Below are positions 43,819 through 53,315 of a stretch of 64,000 nt of DNA, piece by piece; positions within the stretch are counted from its first letter, which is position 1; every line of letters begins with the position of its first letter. The notes beneath the pieces are model-generated. The model did not search any database. It worked only from the letters and a program-made list of their open reading frames with translations, and was not told where the DNA came from. Origin of the DNA: Tardiphaga sp. P9-11 (GTDB lineage Bacteria > Pseudomonadota > Alphaproteobacteria > Rhizobiales > Xanthobacteraceae); NCBI RefSeq assembly GCF_008329525.1, contig NZ_NPKQ01000010.1, positions 124,001 through 188,000 on the forward strand, written 5' to 3'. Made by a program: the position numbers and the translations under genes.

Positions 43819-44232
43819 CTATTCGCGCAACTCGTATTGATGTCGCAACAGCTGAACCATGTCCTGGACCCGCTGGCGCCACGCAGCTGCGTCAGGCACC
43901 GCGCCGGCGGGCGGCGTGATGCGTAACATCGCGTTCCATGGGCGCGTGCCATAGACGACCACCTCGAAGCCGGCTGTCGGACAGCCATCGATACCCTTTA
44001 GCGCGCGCAGGATCACATCCGCGATTTCCGAGCGGCCAAGCGTGCGGGTGCTTTCGACCGCAAGTTGCGGCTCCAGCGACGCCGCCGGGTTCTCCTCTGC
44101 GACGACCGGATCGAAACCATCTCTGGCGTCCGAGTCTGGCTCAGGCCTGATCGGTTCGGGGTCACCCGGCCTTTTCATGAGTCGATCGACCAGACCGAGC
44201 AGGCCTCGATCGCGTTGGGGCGTTTCTTTCAC
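43819..44232 (-). CDS. Hypothetical conserved-looking protein
   Basis: 137-aa protein with a charged, proline-rich N-terminal half and a C-terminal domain (from about residue 68: SEIADVILRALKGIDGCPTAGFEVVVYGTRPWNAMLRITPPAG) ending in a helix. No signal peptide. Convergent with the GrlR-like gene, 9 bp apart. No known function recognised. Confidence 0.7.
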   Translation of the reverse strand: MKETPQRDRGLLGLVDRLMKRPGDPEPIRPEPDSDARDGFDPVVAEENPAASLEPQLAVESTRTLGRSEIADVILRALKGIDGCPTAGFEVVVYGTRPWNAMLRITPPAGAVPDAAAWRQRVQDMVQLLRHQYELRE

Positions 44233-44428
44233 GTCTGCAATCCAATACCAGCGGCGATATGCGATCTCACATCTTCCGCAGGACGTTGTCGACGGGTCCC
44301 AGGCGAGTTGCGGTGCACAAATGCGCTGCGGGTTGGCTTTGTCGCAAAAGTTTCATCCGCGGCCTATAGTGGGGGCGTCACGCATTCCCCTCAGACTTCG
44401 ATGCGCCGGCCTTAACGCCTGCGTCAGG

Positions 44429-45448
44429 ATGGAGACGATCGCCGTGAAACCGTTCCGCTTGGTATTTGCTCTGGCCGCGCTGGTCGCCGTCGCATCGCAG
44501 CCCGCCCGTGCCGCGGACGTCATCTGCTACAACTGTCCGCCGGAGTGGGCCGATTGGGCCTCGATGATCAAGGCGGTGAAGACCGATCTCGGCATCGAGA
44601 TGCCGCATGATAACAAGAACTCCGGCCAGGCGCTGGCGCAGATCCTCGCCGAGAAGGCCAATCCGGTCGGCGATATCGGCTATTTCGGCGTTACCTTCGG
44701 CATGAAAGCCAAGGCGCAGGATGCACTTGAGCCTTACAAGCCCGCGGGCTGGGATCAGGTTGATGCTGGCCTGAAGGACTCCGAAGGCTACTGGACCACG
44801 ATCCATTCGGGCACGCTCGGCTTTTTCGTCAACAAGGATGCGCTCGGCGGCAAGCCGGTGCCGAAGTGCTGGAAGGATCTCGCCAAGCCCGACTACAAGG
44901 GCATGGTCGGCTATCTCGATCCGACGTCGGCCGCCGTCGGTTATGTCGGCGCTGTTGCGGTCAATCTCGCGCTCGGCGGCACCGACCAGAATTTCGATCC
45001 GGCCATCGCCTTCTTCAAGGAGATGAAGAAGAACGACGCGATCGTGCCGAAGCAGACGTCTTATGCCCGCGTCGTCTCCGGCGAGATGCCGATCCTGCTG
45101 GACTATGATTTCAATGCCTATCGCGCCAAGTATTCCGAGAAGGGCAGTTTCGAATTCGTCATTCCCTGTGAAGGCTCGGTCGTGTTTCCCTATGTGGTCG
45201 GTCTGGTGAAGAACGCGCCCCATAAGGACAAGGCCAAGAAGGTCATGGATTATCTGCTATCCGACAAGGGCCAGGCGATCTGGACCAACGCCTACCTCCG
45301 TCCGGCCCGCAAGATCGAACTGCCGGAAGGCGTGAAGGCCAAATTCCTGCCGGACAGCGAATATGCCCGCGCCAAGAGCGTGGACTGGGGCAAGATGGAG
45401 CTGGCGCAGAAAGGGTTCAGTGACCGCTATCTCGCCGAAGTCCGTTGA
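44429..45448 (+). CDS. ABC transporter binding protein (family 1)
   Basis: 339-aa exported protein: signal peptide ending SQPARA-ADV, then VICYNCPPEWADWASMIKAVKTDLGIEMPHDNKNSGQALAQILAEK and GDIGYFGVTFGM. A GTG 15 bp downstream, with GGAG 9 nt before it, is an equally good start. It serves the importer encoded directly after it. The terminal phosphodiesterase gene hints at a phospho-containing ligand, but that is inference. Confidence 0.9.
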   Translation: METIAVKPFRLVFALAALVAVASQPARAADVICYNCPPEWADWASMIKAVKTDLGIEMPHDNKNSGQALAQILAEKANPVGDIGYFGVTFGMKAKAQDALEPYKPAGWDQVDAGLKDSEGYWTTIHSGTLGFFVNKDALGGKPVPKCWKDLAKPDYKGMVGYLDPTSAAVGYVGAVAVNLALGGTDQNFDPAIAFFKEMKKNDAIVPKQTSYARVVSGEMPILLDYDFNAYRAKYSEKGSFEFVIPCEGSVVFPYVVGLVKNAPHKDKAKKVMDYLLSDKGQAIWTNAYLRPARKIELPEGVKAKFLPDSEYARAKSVDWGKMELAQKGFSDRYLAEVR

Positions 45449-45490
45449 TGCACAATGGTGCCCCGGCGGGGGCAGGGGCACCATAGTTTC

Positions 45491-46306
45491 ATGTCGCATC
45501 GCAATTTCATCTGGATCTGCCTGCTGCCGCTCGTGGTGGTGACAGCAGCCTTCTTCCTCTTGCCGATGGCGCAATTGCTCGCCGTCGGTGCCGGTGGATC
45601 GCGCGGCATGTCCGCCTATCTCGCGATCATTACAGAACCGCGCTATCGTGCCACGCTCATCAATACAGTCGTACTCGCTGCGGCGACGACCATCGCCACG
45701 CTGGTGATTGCCACGATTGCGGGCCTGTTCCTGCAGCGTCACCGCTTCCCCGGCCGTGCCGTCCTGATCGCCATGCTGACATTCCCGCTGGCATTTCCCG
45801 GCGTCGTGGTCGGCTTTCTGATTATTCTGCTGGCCGGACGTCAGGGCCTGATCGGCGCCATCACCGCCGCGGTGACGGGCGAGAAAGTCGTATTCGCCTA
45901 TTCGATCTTCGGTCTGTTTCTCGGCTATCTCTATTTCTCGATCCCGCGCGTGATCCTCACGGTGATGGCTGCGGTTCAGAAACTCGATATCGGGCTGGAG
46001 GAGGCGGCGCGTTCGCTCGGTGCGAGCCCGTGGGCGGTTCAGCGCGATGTGGTGCTGCCTGCGCTCGGGCCGGCCTTCGTCGCCTCGGGCGCGATCGCCT
46101 TCGCGACGGCGATGGGCGCGTTCGGCACAGCCTTCACGCTTGCGACCAACATCGATGTGCTGCCAATGCTGATCTATACGGAGTTCACATTGGCGGCGAA
46201 TTTCGCGATCTCGGCGGCGCTCTCCATCGGACTCGGCGTGATCGCCTGGGCGATCCTCGCGCTGGCCCGCTCAATGAGCGGCGGCGCTGTCGCGGCAGCG
46301 GGGTGA
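45491..46306 (+). CDS. ABC transporter permease 1 (phosphodiesterase-linked operon)
   Basis: 271-aa permease with six membrane segments and EAA loop (LEEAARSLGASPWAVQRDVVLPALGPAF). ATG at 45491 chosen; the frame is open 12 codons upstream. Second gene of an SBP-permease-permease-ATPase operon, 42 bp after the binding protein. Confidence 0.9.
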   Translation: MSHRNFIWICLLPLVVVTAAFFLLPMAQLLAVGAGGSRGMSAYLAIITEPRYRATLINTVVLAAATTIATLVIATIAGLFLQRHRFPGRAVLIAMLTFPLAFPGVVVGFLIILLAGRQGLIGAITAAVTGEKVVFAYSIFGLFLGYLYFSIPRVILTVMAAVQKLDIGLEEAARSLGASPWAVQRDVVLPALGPAFVASGAIAFATAMGAFGTAFTLATNIDVLPMLIYTEFTLAANFAISAALSIGLGVIAWAILALARSMSGGAVAAAG

Positions 46307-46310
46307 GCCG

Positions 46311-47096
46311 ATGCGCGACCGTCTGATCTTCGCTGGCCAGCTCGGCTTCACACTGCTCGTCGCGGCGTTCCTCGTCGTGCCTGTTGTGCTGTCGATTTCC
46401 GCCGGCGTCACAGTCAATTACTTTCGCGGCATCCAGTCGGGCGTCACACTGCAATGGGTCGTGCAGGTCTGGAACCTCTATGCTGGCGAAATCGGGCTGT
46501 CGTTTCTGATCGCCTTCGCGACCCTGGCGGTGACGCTGGTTGTCGGCGTGCCCGCGGCCTATGGACTACACGTGAAGGGCGGGAGGTTGTCGCGCGTGAT
46601 CGAGGAGATCATCACGCTGCCGCTGGCGATTCCCGGCCTCGCGATCGCGCTGGCGCTGCTGTTGACCTATGGCGGCTTCGGTGGCTTCAGGCAGTCGTGG
46701 CTGTTCATCCTCACAGGCCATGTGGTCTTTACGATGCCCTTCATGGTGCGTTCGGTGATGGCGGTGTTCGCTTCGGTGGACATCAAGACGCTGGACGAGG
46801 GGGCTGCCTCGCTCGGCGCCTCGCCATGGACGCGGTTCTGCAATGTGATCGTGCCGAATGCGATGCCGGGCATTCTCGCGGGATCGCTGATGGTGGTGAC
46901 GCTGTCGCTCGGCGAGTTCAATCTGACCTGGATGCTGCACACGCCGCTGACCAAGACGCTGCCGGTCGGCCTTGCCGATAGTTACGCCTCGATGCGGCTC
47001 GAAGTGGCATCCGCCTATACACTGATCTTTTTCATCATGATTGTGCCCCTTCTGGTGGCGATGCAGATGTTTGCCGAGAAGGGCGAAAAGAAATGA
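46311..47096 (+). CDS. ABC transporter permease 2 (phosphodiesterase-linked operon)
   Basis: 261-aa permease with six membrane segments and EAA loop (LDEGAASLGASPWTRFCNVIVPNAMPGIL). It starts 4 bp after permease 1 and overlaps the ATPase gene by 4 bp. Confidence 0.9.
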   Translation: MRDRLIFAGQLGFTLLVAAFLVVPVVLSISAGVTVNYFRGIQSGVTLQWVVQVWNLYAGEIGLSFLIAFATLAVTLVVGVPAAYGLHVKGGRLSRVIEEIITLPLAIPGLAIALALLLTYGGFGGFRQSWLFILTGHVVFTMPFMVRSVMAVFASVDIKTLDEGAASLGASPWTRFCNVIVPNAMPGILAGSLMVVTLSLGEFNLTWMLHTPLTKTLPVGLADSYASMRLEVASAYTLIFFIMIVPLLVAMQMFAEKGEKK

Positions 47097-48154
47097 GCGG
47101 GATTGCGGGCCACGGTGCGGCCGTTCATATCGAGAACTGCGGCAAGACCTTTCCGGACGGCACGCAGGCGCTGGCGCCGGCTTCACTCGATATCGTGTCA
47201 GGCGAGACGCTGGTTCTGCTCGGCCCTTCCGGTTGCGGCAAGACCACCATGCTGCGGATCATCGCCGGTCTGGAGAAGCCCGATGCGGGCGGCCGTGTGC
47301 TGTTCGACAAGACCGACATGACCGCGGTGCCGATCGAGCAGCGCCATGTCGGCATGGTGTTCCAGTCCTATGCGCTGTTTCCCAACATGACGGTGGCCGA
47401 GAACATTGGCTACGGGCTGAAGATTCGCGGCGTTGACAAGGCCGCACGCGCGGCGCGTGTCGCCGAGATGGTGGCGCTGACCAATATCGGCGGGCTCGAA
47501 AACCGCCGTATCGACCAGCTCTCCGGCGGCCAGCGTCAGCGCGTAGCTTTGGCGCGCGCGGTGGCCGTGCGTCCACGGGTGCTGCTGCTGGATGAGCCGT
47601 TGACCGCGCTTGATGCGTCGCTGCGCGACCGGCTGCGTAGTGAACTCAATAGCCTGCTGCGTTCGCTCGGGATTACCGCGATCTACGTGACGCACGACCA
47701 GGCCGAAGCGATGGAACTCGGCGATCGCATTGTGGTGATGCGCAAGGGCGCCATCGCGCAGATCGGCACGCCGCGCGAGATCTATTTTGCTCCCCAGAAC
47801 CGTTTCGTCGCGGAGTTCGTCGGCGCCGCCAATATCGTCGAGGGACCGGTGAGCGACGGTCGGCTGACGTTGCCCGGTGGCTGGCTGGCGCTCGATGACG
47901 CCGTCGACAACGCTGCGGCAGTGGCGATGATCCGGCCGGAGACCATCGGAGTTGTCGCCGAGGCGGACGCCTTCCTGCGCGGTACGGTCGAAAGCGTCGC
48001 CTTTATCGGAGATCGCGAGCGTCTCGTGGTGACGGGTGCGGCGAACAAGCCGTTGACGGTGGACGCGCCGAACACCATCAATGTGCGTGCAGGGGAGCGC
48101 GTCGGCCTGTCGGTCACGCCTCAAGCGGTTCGCGTGTTGCCGAAAGAAGACTGA
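47093..48154 (+). CDS. ABC transporter ATP-binding protein (UgpC/PotA type)
   Basis: 353-aa ATPase: Walker [13 protein letters not shown]-loop FQSYALFPNM, signature [15 protein letters not shown], Walker B VLLLDEPLTALD, H-loop THDQAEAM, and a C-terminal TOBE domain (about 250-350). Overlaps the permease before it by 4 bp and the phosphodiesterase after it by 1 bp, so the whole operon is tightly coupled. Confidence 0.93.
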   Translation: MSGIAGHGAAVHIENCGKTFPDGTQALAPASLDIVSGETLVLLGPSGCGKTTMLRIIAGLEKPDAGGRVLFDKTDMTAVPIEQRHVGMVFQSYALFPNMTVAENIGYGLKIRGVDKAARAARVAEMVALTNIGGLENRRIDQLSGGQRQRVALARAVAVRPRVLLLDEPLTALDASLRDRLRSELNSLLRSLGITAIYVTHDQAEAMELGDRIVVMRKGAIAQIGTPREIYFAPQNRFVAEFVGAANIVEGPVSDGRLTLPGGWLALDDAVDNAAAVAMIRPETIGVVAEADAFLRGTVESVAFIGDRERLVVTGAANKPLTVDAPNTINVRAGERVGLSVTPQAVRVLPKED

Positions 48155-48999
48155 TGTCGAAGCCCAAGCCCACCATCATCGCGCAGATCTCCGATCTGCA
48201 TATCAAGGCGCCGGGCGAGCTGGCCTATGGCAAGGTCGACACGGCCAGGGCGCTGGAGTGCTGTGTGGCCGAGCTGAACGCGCTCGAACCGCGGCCTGAT
48301 CTGGTGGTGATCTCCGGCGATCTCGTCGATACGCCGACGCCGGAGGAATACGAGCATCTGTGGCGTTTGCTGGCTCCGCTCAAGATCCCGTTCATCGGCG
48401 TGCCCGGCAATCACGACGCCCGCGACATGATGCGCGCGGCATTTCCCGATTGGGCCTATGCGAAATCATCGGGGCCGCTCGATCAGGCGCGGACGGTCGG
48501 CCCGCTCGATATCATCCTGCTGGACTCGCATGTCCCGGGAAAGCCGCATGGCACGCTGGAAGCGGCAACGCTGGAGTGGCTGGATGCCACGCTGGCATCA
48601 TCGCGCGAGCGGCCGGCGTTGTTGTTCCTGCATCATCCGCCATTCCGCACCGGTATCACGCACATGGACGTGCAGGACCTGTTCAATGCGGATGAGCTCG
48701 CTGCCATCGTCCGCAAACATCCGCGCGTCCAGATCGTCGCCGCAGGGCACGTTCATCGTGCGACGCTAACGACATTCGCCGGGACCACGGCGACCATTTG
48801 CCCGGCGCCGAACCATGCGGTCGATCTCGACATCGCCGAATTGCGCCCGCCCTCGTTTCGTGTCGAGCCGCCCGCTTTCCACCTGCATGTCTGGTTTCCG
48901 GATGGCGAGGAGGGCGGCCATCTGGTCACGCATCAGGTGCCGATCGGCGACTTCGACGGCCCGCATCCGTTCTTCGGCGCGGATGGGAAATTGCTGTAG
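48154..48999 (+). CDS. Calcineurin-like phosphodiesterase (GpdQ/CpdA type)
   Basis: 281-aa metallophosphoesterase with the binuclear metal motifs in order: QISDLHI, SGDLVD, PGNHDAR, FLHHPP and AAGHVH. No signal peptide, so it acts in the cytoplasm. Members hydrolyse glycerophosphodiesters, cyclic nucleotides or phosphonate esters. Its coupling to the ABC operon suggests it cleaves the imported compound to release phosphate, by analogy with Ugp plus a glycerophosphodiesterase. Confidence 0.9.
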   Translation: MSKPKPTIIAQISDLHIKAPGELAYGKVDTARALECCVAELNALEPRPDLVVISGDLVDTPTPEEYEHLWRLLAPLKIPFIGVPGNHDARDMMRAAFPDWAYAKSSGPLDQARTVGPLDIILLDSHVPGKPHGTLEAATLEWLDATLASSRERPALLFLHHPPFRTGITHMDVQDLFNADELAAIVRKHPRVQIVAAGHVHRATLTTFAGTTATICPAPNHAVDLDIAELRPPSFRVEPPAFHLHVWFPDGEEGGHLVTHQVPIGDFDGPHPFFGADGKLL

Positions 49000-49012
49000 C
49001 CTCACCACGTCC

Positions 49013-49131
49013 TTCCGGGGCGCGAGGGAGGTTTGGCGGTCGCGAGCCCGGAATCTCGATGTGCGAGCTAACCGGCGGTTCAACTATGTCGAGATTCCGG
49101 GTTCGCGCGCGAAGATGCGCGCGCCCCGGAA
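49013..49131. repeat. Nested palindromic intergenic repeat
   Basis: Outer inverted repeat TTCCGGGGCGCG / CGCGCCCCGGAA (49013-49024, 49120-49131) encloses a perfect 13-bp inner repeat CCCGGAATCTCGA / TCGAGATTCCGGG (49047-49059, 49089-49101). A relative with the same end sequences lies at 59408-59571. This matches the dispersed palindromic repeats common in Bradyrhizobium-type intergenic DNA. It may also act as a bidirectional terminator between the convergent phosphodiesterase and GH1 genes. Confidence 0.7.
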
Positions 49132-49141
49132 TGACAGGTAG

Positions 49142-50620
49142 TTACACGACCGCATTAGCGGCGATCAGACTGCGATAGAATTCGGCTGACAGCTTCGGCG
49201 TACGCTTCTGCGTTTCCAAATCGACGTGATACAGCCCGAAACGTTTTTCATAGCCATCCGACCATTCGAAGTTATCCATCAAGCTCCAGTGGAAGTACCC
49301 TTCTACGGGGATGCCTTCCGACGTCGCGCGCTGCAGATGCGTGAGATAGTTCCTGAGATACATGACGCGGTCGAGATCGTGGATCTTGCCGTCGCCGGCC
49401 GGTTGGTCGGCAGCGGATGTACCGTTCTCGCTGATATAGATCTGCTTGACGTTCCAGACCTTGGCGACGTTGCGGGGCGCCCAATACAGCGCTTCCGGCC
49501 CGATCCGCAGCCAGTCCGAATCCATGCGCGGGAACGAGGTCGGGAACGGCACCAATGCGAAGCCGTTTTGATCCCCACTCGCCACCACATAATATTGCGG
49601 CATGTAGACGTTGAGACCGACGAAATCGACGCGGGAAGAAATGATCTTCAGTTCTTCGGCGGTGAAGCTCGGCGCATTCTTGCCGGCATAGGCGAGAAAC
49701 GCATCGGTGTATCTGCCTTCGAGGATGACGGTCATGTAGCCGCCATTCATCTCGCGCGTTGCAATTTCGGCTGCGCGGATATTGGCCGGCGTCTCAATGG
49801 CCGGAACGCAGGATGCGACATTCTCGGCAACGCCGACCTTGGTGTCGGCACGTCCATTGGCGCGGATCGCTTGCACAGCCATGCCATGGCCCAGTGCGAC
49901 GTGATGCCGAACCTGGTTGAGCTGCGGCTGTGGCAGCTTCAGGCCGGGCGCGAGCTCGACCGGGCCGCGGCCATAGCCGAAATCCACGAAGGTCCCGCAT
50001 TCATTGATGGTGAAGATGTTTTTGACGCGGTCGGTGATGCGCTGCGCAACATGGCCGGCATAGTCGCCGAACGCCTTCGATGTATCTGATGACGCCCAGC
50101 CGCCGATGCGATCCTGCAGCGGCTGCGGCAGATCCCAGTGATACAGGGTGGCGTATGGCTCGATGCCATTGGCCAATAACTCGTCGATGAGGCGGTTGTA
50201 GAAATCGAGCCCTTGCGGATTGGGCGTGCCCACGCCGGTCGGAAACACGCGCGACCATGACATGGAGAAGCGATAGGCCTTGGCGCCCAGCGCCTTCATC
50301 AGTTGGACGTCTTCCTTGTAGCGCTGGAAATGATCCACCGCGTGGTCGCCATTGCCGCCGCCGCGGATCTTGTTCTGCGTATGCGAATAGCTGTCCCAGA
50401 TTGAGGGGCCGCGGCCTTCGGCCGCGACGGCACCCTCGATCTGATAGGCTGACGTTGCGGTGCCCCAGACGAAATCGGCAGGAAAACGCCGGTCGTTGGC
50501 AAGCGGTGCCGGTGTGGCCGAGGCTATTTGAGCTTCGGCCTTCCCAGGCGGGACGGCGAGGCCGGCGGCGAGCGCGCCGGCCGCTCCGGCAAAATCGCGA
50601 CGCGTGAAACGATGGGACAC
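49142..50620 (-). CDS. Glycoside hydrolase family 1 beta-glucosidase, Tat-exported
   Basis: 492-aa GH1 enzyme: twin-arginine signal (FTRRDFAGAAGALAAGL), FVWGTATSAYQIEGA, YRFSMSWSRVFPTG, acid/base Glu207 in FTINECGTF and nucleophile Glu398 in YISENGTS, terminal HWSLMDNFEWSDGY. GH1 normally has Asn-Glu-Pro at the acid/base; here it is Asn-Glu-Cys. Export by Tat is uncommon for GH1, which is usually cytoplasmic, so it should hydrolyse beta-glycosides in the periplasm. Confidence 0.93.
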   Translation of the reverse strand: MSHRFTRRDFAGAAGALAAGLAVPPGKAEAQIASATPAPLANDRRFPADFVWGTATSAYQIEGAVAAEGRGPSIWDSYSHTQNKIRGGGNGDHAVDHFQRYKEDVQLMKALGAKAYRFSMSWSRVFPTGVGTPNPQGLDFYNRLIDELLANGIEPYATLYHWDLPQPLQDRIGGWASSDTSKAFGDYAGHVAQRITDRVKNIFTINECGTFVDFGYGRGPVELAPGLKLPQPQLNQVRHHVALGHGMAVQAIRANGRADTKVGVAENVASCVPAIETPANIRAAEIATREMNGGYMTVILEGRYTDAFLAYAGKNAPSFTAEELKIISSRVDFVGLNVYMPQYYVVASGDQNGFALVPFPTSFPRMDSDWLRIGPEALYWAPRNVAKVWNVKQIYISENGTSAADQPAGDGKIHDLDRVMYLRNYLTHLQRATSEGIPVEGYFHWSLMDNFEWSDGYEKRFGLYHVDLETQKRTPKLSAEFYRSLIAANAVV

Positions 50621-50650
50621 CAGATCTCCTGCTAGTCCGGGACGCGACGG

Positions 50651-51487
50651 TCAGTCGTCATGCGGCTCATGATAGTTCTCTGCGCCGCCTTTCCAATAGC
50701 CTGACGCCTTGACCCACGCCTTGGGATGCTGGCGCTCGTCGACGAGAATCTTGCGGAGGCGCTTGGCGACTTCGGATTCCGCGGCGATGAAGGCGTAGCC
50801 GTCTCCAACGGGAAGTTTGAGGCTGCGCAAAGCATCTTCCATCAGGGTGGTCGACCCGGCGCTCTGCTGGCCACGATGGAGCCAGTTGATCGTGACGGAC
50901 GCTTTGGATGTGAAGACCTGTTCCTCGGCCACATCGGCGACTTCTGCGATCACGATGGCCCGTGTGGCAGGACGCAGTTCTTCAAGTCGGCGACCGATGG
51001 CGGGCAGGGCAGTTTCGTCGCCGATCAGCAGGTACCAGTCGAAGTCGTCCGGCACCACGAACGAGCCGCGCGGGCCGCCGATACCGACTTTATCGCCCGG
51101 CTTCGCCTGGGTGGCCCAGGTCGTGGCAGGCCCCGCATCATGAATGGCGAAATCGATGTCGAGTTCTTTCGCGGCTTCGTCATAGCGCAGCGGCGTGTAG
51201 TCCCGCGCGATTGGCCGCGCGCTCTCATCGACCAGCACACGGCCTTCGCTGAAGACGGGCATCAAGGGCTCGGCTTCGCCGGGGCGCGGGAAGAACACCT
51301 TGACGTGGTTGTCATAGGACGCGCTCACGAAGCCTTCGAGGTCGTCACCGGTGAGGGTGATGCGCTTCATGTACGGCGTCACCGACGTCACGTGCTTGAC
51401 GGTCAGCAGACGGCGCTTCAACTCGTGGCGAACGCGCGTGATGCGATGAAGGTCGTTGGAAATGGTACCTGCAGATGTGTCGGTCAT
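50651..51487 (-). CDS. Siderophore-interacting protein (FAD-dependent ferric reductase)
   Basis: 278-aa protein of the ViuB/SIP family: N-terminal FAD domain with the flavin motif ARDYTPLRYD, GDKVGIGGPRGSF, and a C-terminal NAD(P)H-binding domain (WYLLIGDETALPAIGRRLEEL, GYAFIAAESEVAKRLRK, ASGYWKGG). It reduces ferric siderophores in the cytoplasm to release iron. No siderophore transport genes are nearby. 30 bp downstream of it begins the GH1 gene on the same strand. Confidence 0.92.
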   Translation of the reverse strand: MTDTSAGTISNDLHRITRVRHELKRRLLTVKHVTSVTPYMKRITLTGDDLEGFVSASYDNHVKVFFPRPGEAEPLMPVFSEGRVLVDESARPIARDYTPLRYDEAAKELDIDFAIHDAGPATTWATQAKPGDKVGIGGPRGSFVVPDDFDWYLLIGDETALPAIGRRLEELRPATRAIVIAEVADVAEEQVFTSKASVTINWLHRGQQSAGSTTLMEDALRSLKLPVGDGYAFIAAESEVAKRLRKILVDERQHPKAWVKASGYWKGGAENYHEPHDD

Positions 51488-51800
51488 GTGGATTCCCGGG
51501 GAATCCAGATCGGCCTGTTTGACGCGGGGTCGCGCAGGTCGAGCCTGGATCAGGTTCGATCGGCGCGTTGGTTCACGTTAACGCTTACGTGCGGCCTCGC
51601 CGAGACAGCAATCACGGCAGAGGTAGCGAAACGTCCTTTTACGTGCAAGGCCGGGATTGTCGCACGCGCCGCACGATGGCGTGAGGCCGGAAGCGTTCTA
51701 AACTGGCGGATATCACCGCATGGACATTGCGGCCTTTCCGGGGGAGAACCGTTCCGGATGTGGCGGCGTGCCCCCTGAATCATTGAACGAGATAGAAGTG

Positions 51801-52622
51801 ATGAGCACTGAAGCAAAGTCTGCCACGCGCGTGGCCATTGTGGGCCTCGGCCCGATCGGCCGCAAGGTGGCCGAAGCCCTGGATCGCGGCATCGATGGCC
51901 TGGTTCTGGCGGCGGTCGCCGTGCAGAATCCGGAGAAGCATCAGGCGTTCCTGGCTGGTCTCGGCAAGGCGCCGCCGGTGCTGCCGATCGCGGATCTCGT
52001 GGATGTCGCCGATATCGTGATCGAATGTGCGCCCGCAGCGTTGCTGCCCGAGATCGTCAAGCCTTTCGTCAGCAAGGGCAAGACCGCGATCGTGCTGAGC
52101 GCTGGAGCGCTGTTGTTCAACGACGATCTCGTCGTGCTGGCCAAGGCAAATGGCGGCCAGATCGTGGTGCCGACCGGGGCATTGATCGGGCTCGATGCCG
52201 TGACCGCTGCCGCCGAGGGCAAGATCTCGTCAGTGAAGATGGTGACGCGCAAGCCGGTGAAGGGCCTCGCCGGCGCGCCCTATATCGTCGAGAACAACAT
52301 CGACATCGAGAGCATCACCGAACCGATGAAGATTTTCGAGGGCACGGCGCGCGAGGCCGCCAAGGGCTTCCCGGCCAATCTCAACGTTGCCGTCGCGCTG
52401 TCGCTGGCGGGCGCGGGCCCCGACGCCACAACGCTGGAAATCTGGGCCGATCCGGCGCTGACGCGCAACGTCCATCGCGTCGAAGTGGATTCGGACTCTG
52501 CGCGGTTCTCGATGCAGATCGAAAACATCCCGTCAGAGAACCCGAAGACCGGTCGTATCACGGCGCTGTCGGTGATTGCCTATCTGCGCAAGCAGCGTGC
52601 GGCATTGCGGGTCGGGACCTAA
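51801..52622 (+). CDS. Aspartate dehydrogenase-like NAD(P)-dependent oxidoreductase
   Basis: 273-aa protein: Rossmann motif VAIVGLGPIGRKVAEALDRG, ECAPAALLPEIVKPFVSKGK, VPTGALIGLDAVTAA and the histidine in TRNVHRVEVDSDSARF, matching the aspartate dehydrogenase (NadX/AspDH) family. In some bacteria it provides iminoaspartate for NAD synthesis; in others it is catabolic. No nadA or nadC nearby. ATG 51801 chosen, as the 27 codons further upstream read through poorly conserved DNA. Confidence 0.87.
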   Translation: MSTEAKSATRVAIVGLGPIGRKVAEALDRGIDGLVLAAVAVQNPEKHQAFLAGLGKAPPVLPIADLVDVADIVIECAPAALLPEIVKPFVSKGKTAIVLSAGALLFNDDLVVLAKANGGQIVVPTGALIGLDAVTAAAEGKISSVKMVTRKPVKGLAGAPYIVENNIDIESITEPMKIFEGTAREAAKGFPANLNVAVALSLAGAGPDATTLEIWADPALTRNVHRVEVDSDSARFSMQIENIPSENPKTGRITALSVIAYLRKQRAALRVGT

Positions 52623-52646
52623 ACCCGCCCCACATTTGGCCAGAGG

Positions 52647-53315
52647 CTACTGGCCTTTTTCGATCTGCTGCGCGGTCTCGATGGCTTTCTCGACGCCCTG
52701 GGTCCGCGCAATTCTGGCGAGCTCGCAGCCCTCGCAATAGCGGCGATCCTTGTAGTCCACCCAGTTATGGGCGAACACGCGCTCGTTCGGGATGTCGTAG
52801 CGGACCTGCAACACGCGGACCAGCACACGCCATGCCGCAATCTGGGCGTCGGTGGGCGGCTTGCGCACATTGGGATAATTGCCGACGAATTCGATGCCGA
52901 TCGACGAGTCATTGTCGATCTGCTGATAGGTCGATGAATTATCGATATACTTGTTGTCGTTGCGATTGCCGTCGCGCAGATGGTTGGGCACGGCCCATTC
53001 GGCGGTGGACCAGTAGGCCGTCCCGTCGGTCTCGACCCAGATCGTCACGCCCTTGCGGTTCTGTCGCTGCATCTGCGCCACGGCATTGCTGAATGCCGAA
53101 CCGACTGCGCCTTCCGATTGATGCACGACGATGTTGCGCCACTCGCGGGCGTGGCGCAGATCGGTCCAGGGCACCAGCCAGACCATGTTGAGGCCGGGAA
53201 TGTCGGGGGTGCCGCGGGAGCGGGCCGCCACCTCGAAACTCGAAGGCACTTGCGCAGCCGCCGGGGTGCCGACGGTGATCAAAGCCAAAAGAGCCAGGAT
53301 AGTGCGGTGGTTCAT
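52647..53315 (-). CDS. Exported N-acetylmuramoyl-L-alanine amidase-like protein (amidase_2/PGRP)
   Basis: 222-aa protein: signal peptide ending TPAAA-QVP, then a PGRP/amidase_2 domain with IVVHQSEG (first zinc His), YWSTAEWAVPNHLRDGN, GIEFVGNYPN and a second His in VFAHNWVDYKDRRYCEGCE. It cleaves the lactyl-peptide bond of peptidoglycan in the periplasm or acts in recycling. Convergent with the aspartate dehydrogenase gene, 24 bp apart. Confidence 0.85.
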   Translation of the reverse strand: MNHRTILALLALITVGTPAAAQVPSSFEVAARSRGTPDIPGLNMVWLVPWTDLRHAREWRNIVVHQSEGAVGSAFSNAVAQMQRQNRKGVTIWVETDGTAYWSTAEWAVPNHLRDGNRNDNKYIDNSSTYQQIDNDSSIGIEFVGNYPNVRKPPTDAQIAAWRVLVRVLQVRYDIPNERVFAHNWVDYKDRRYCEGCELARIARTQGVEKAIETAQQIEKGQ

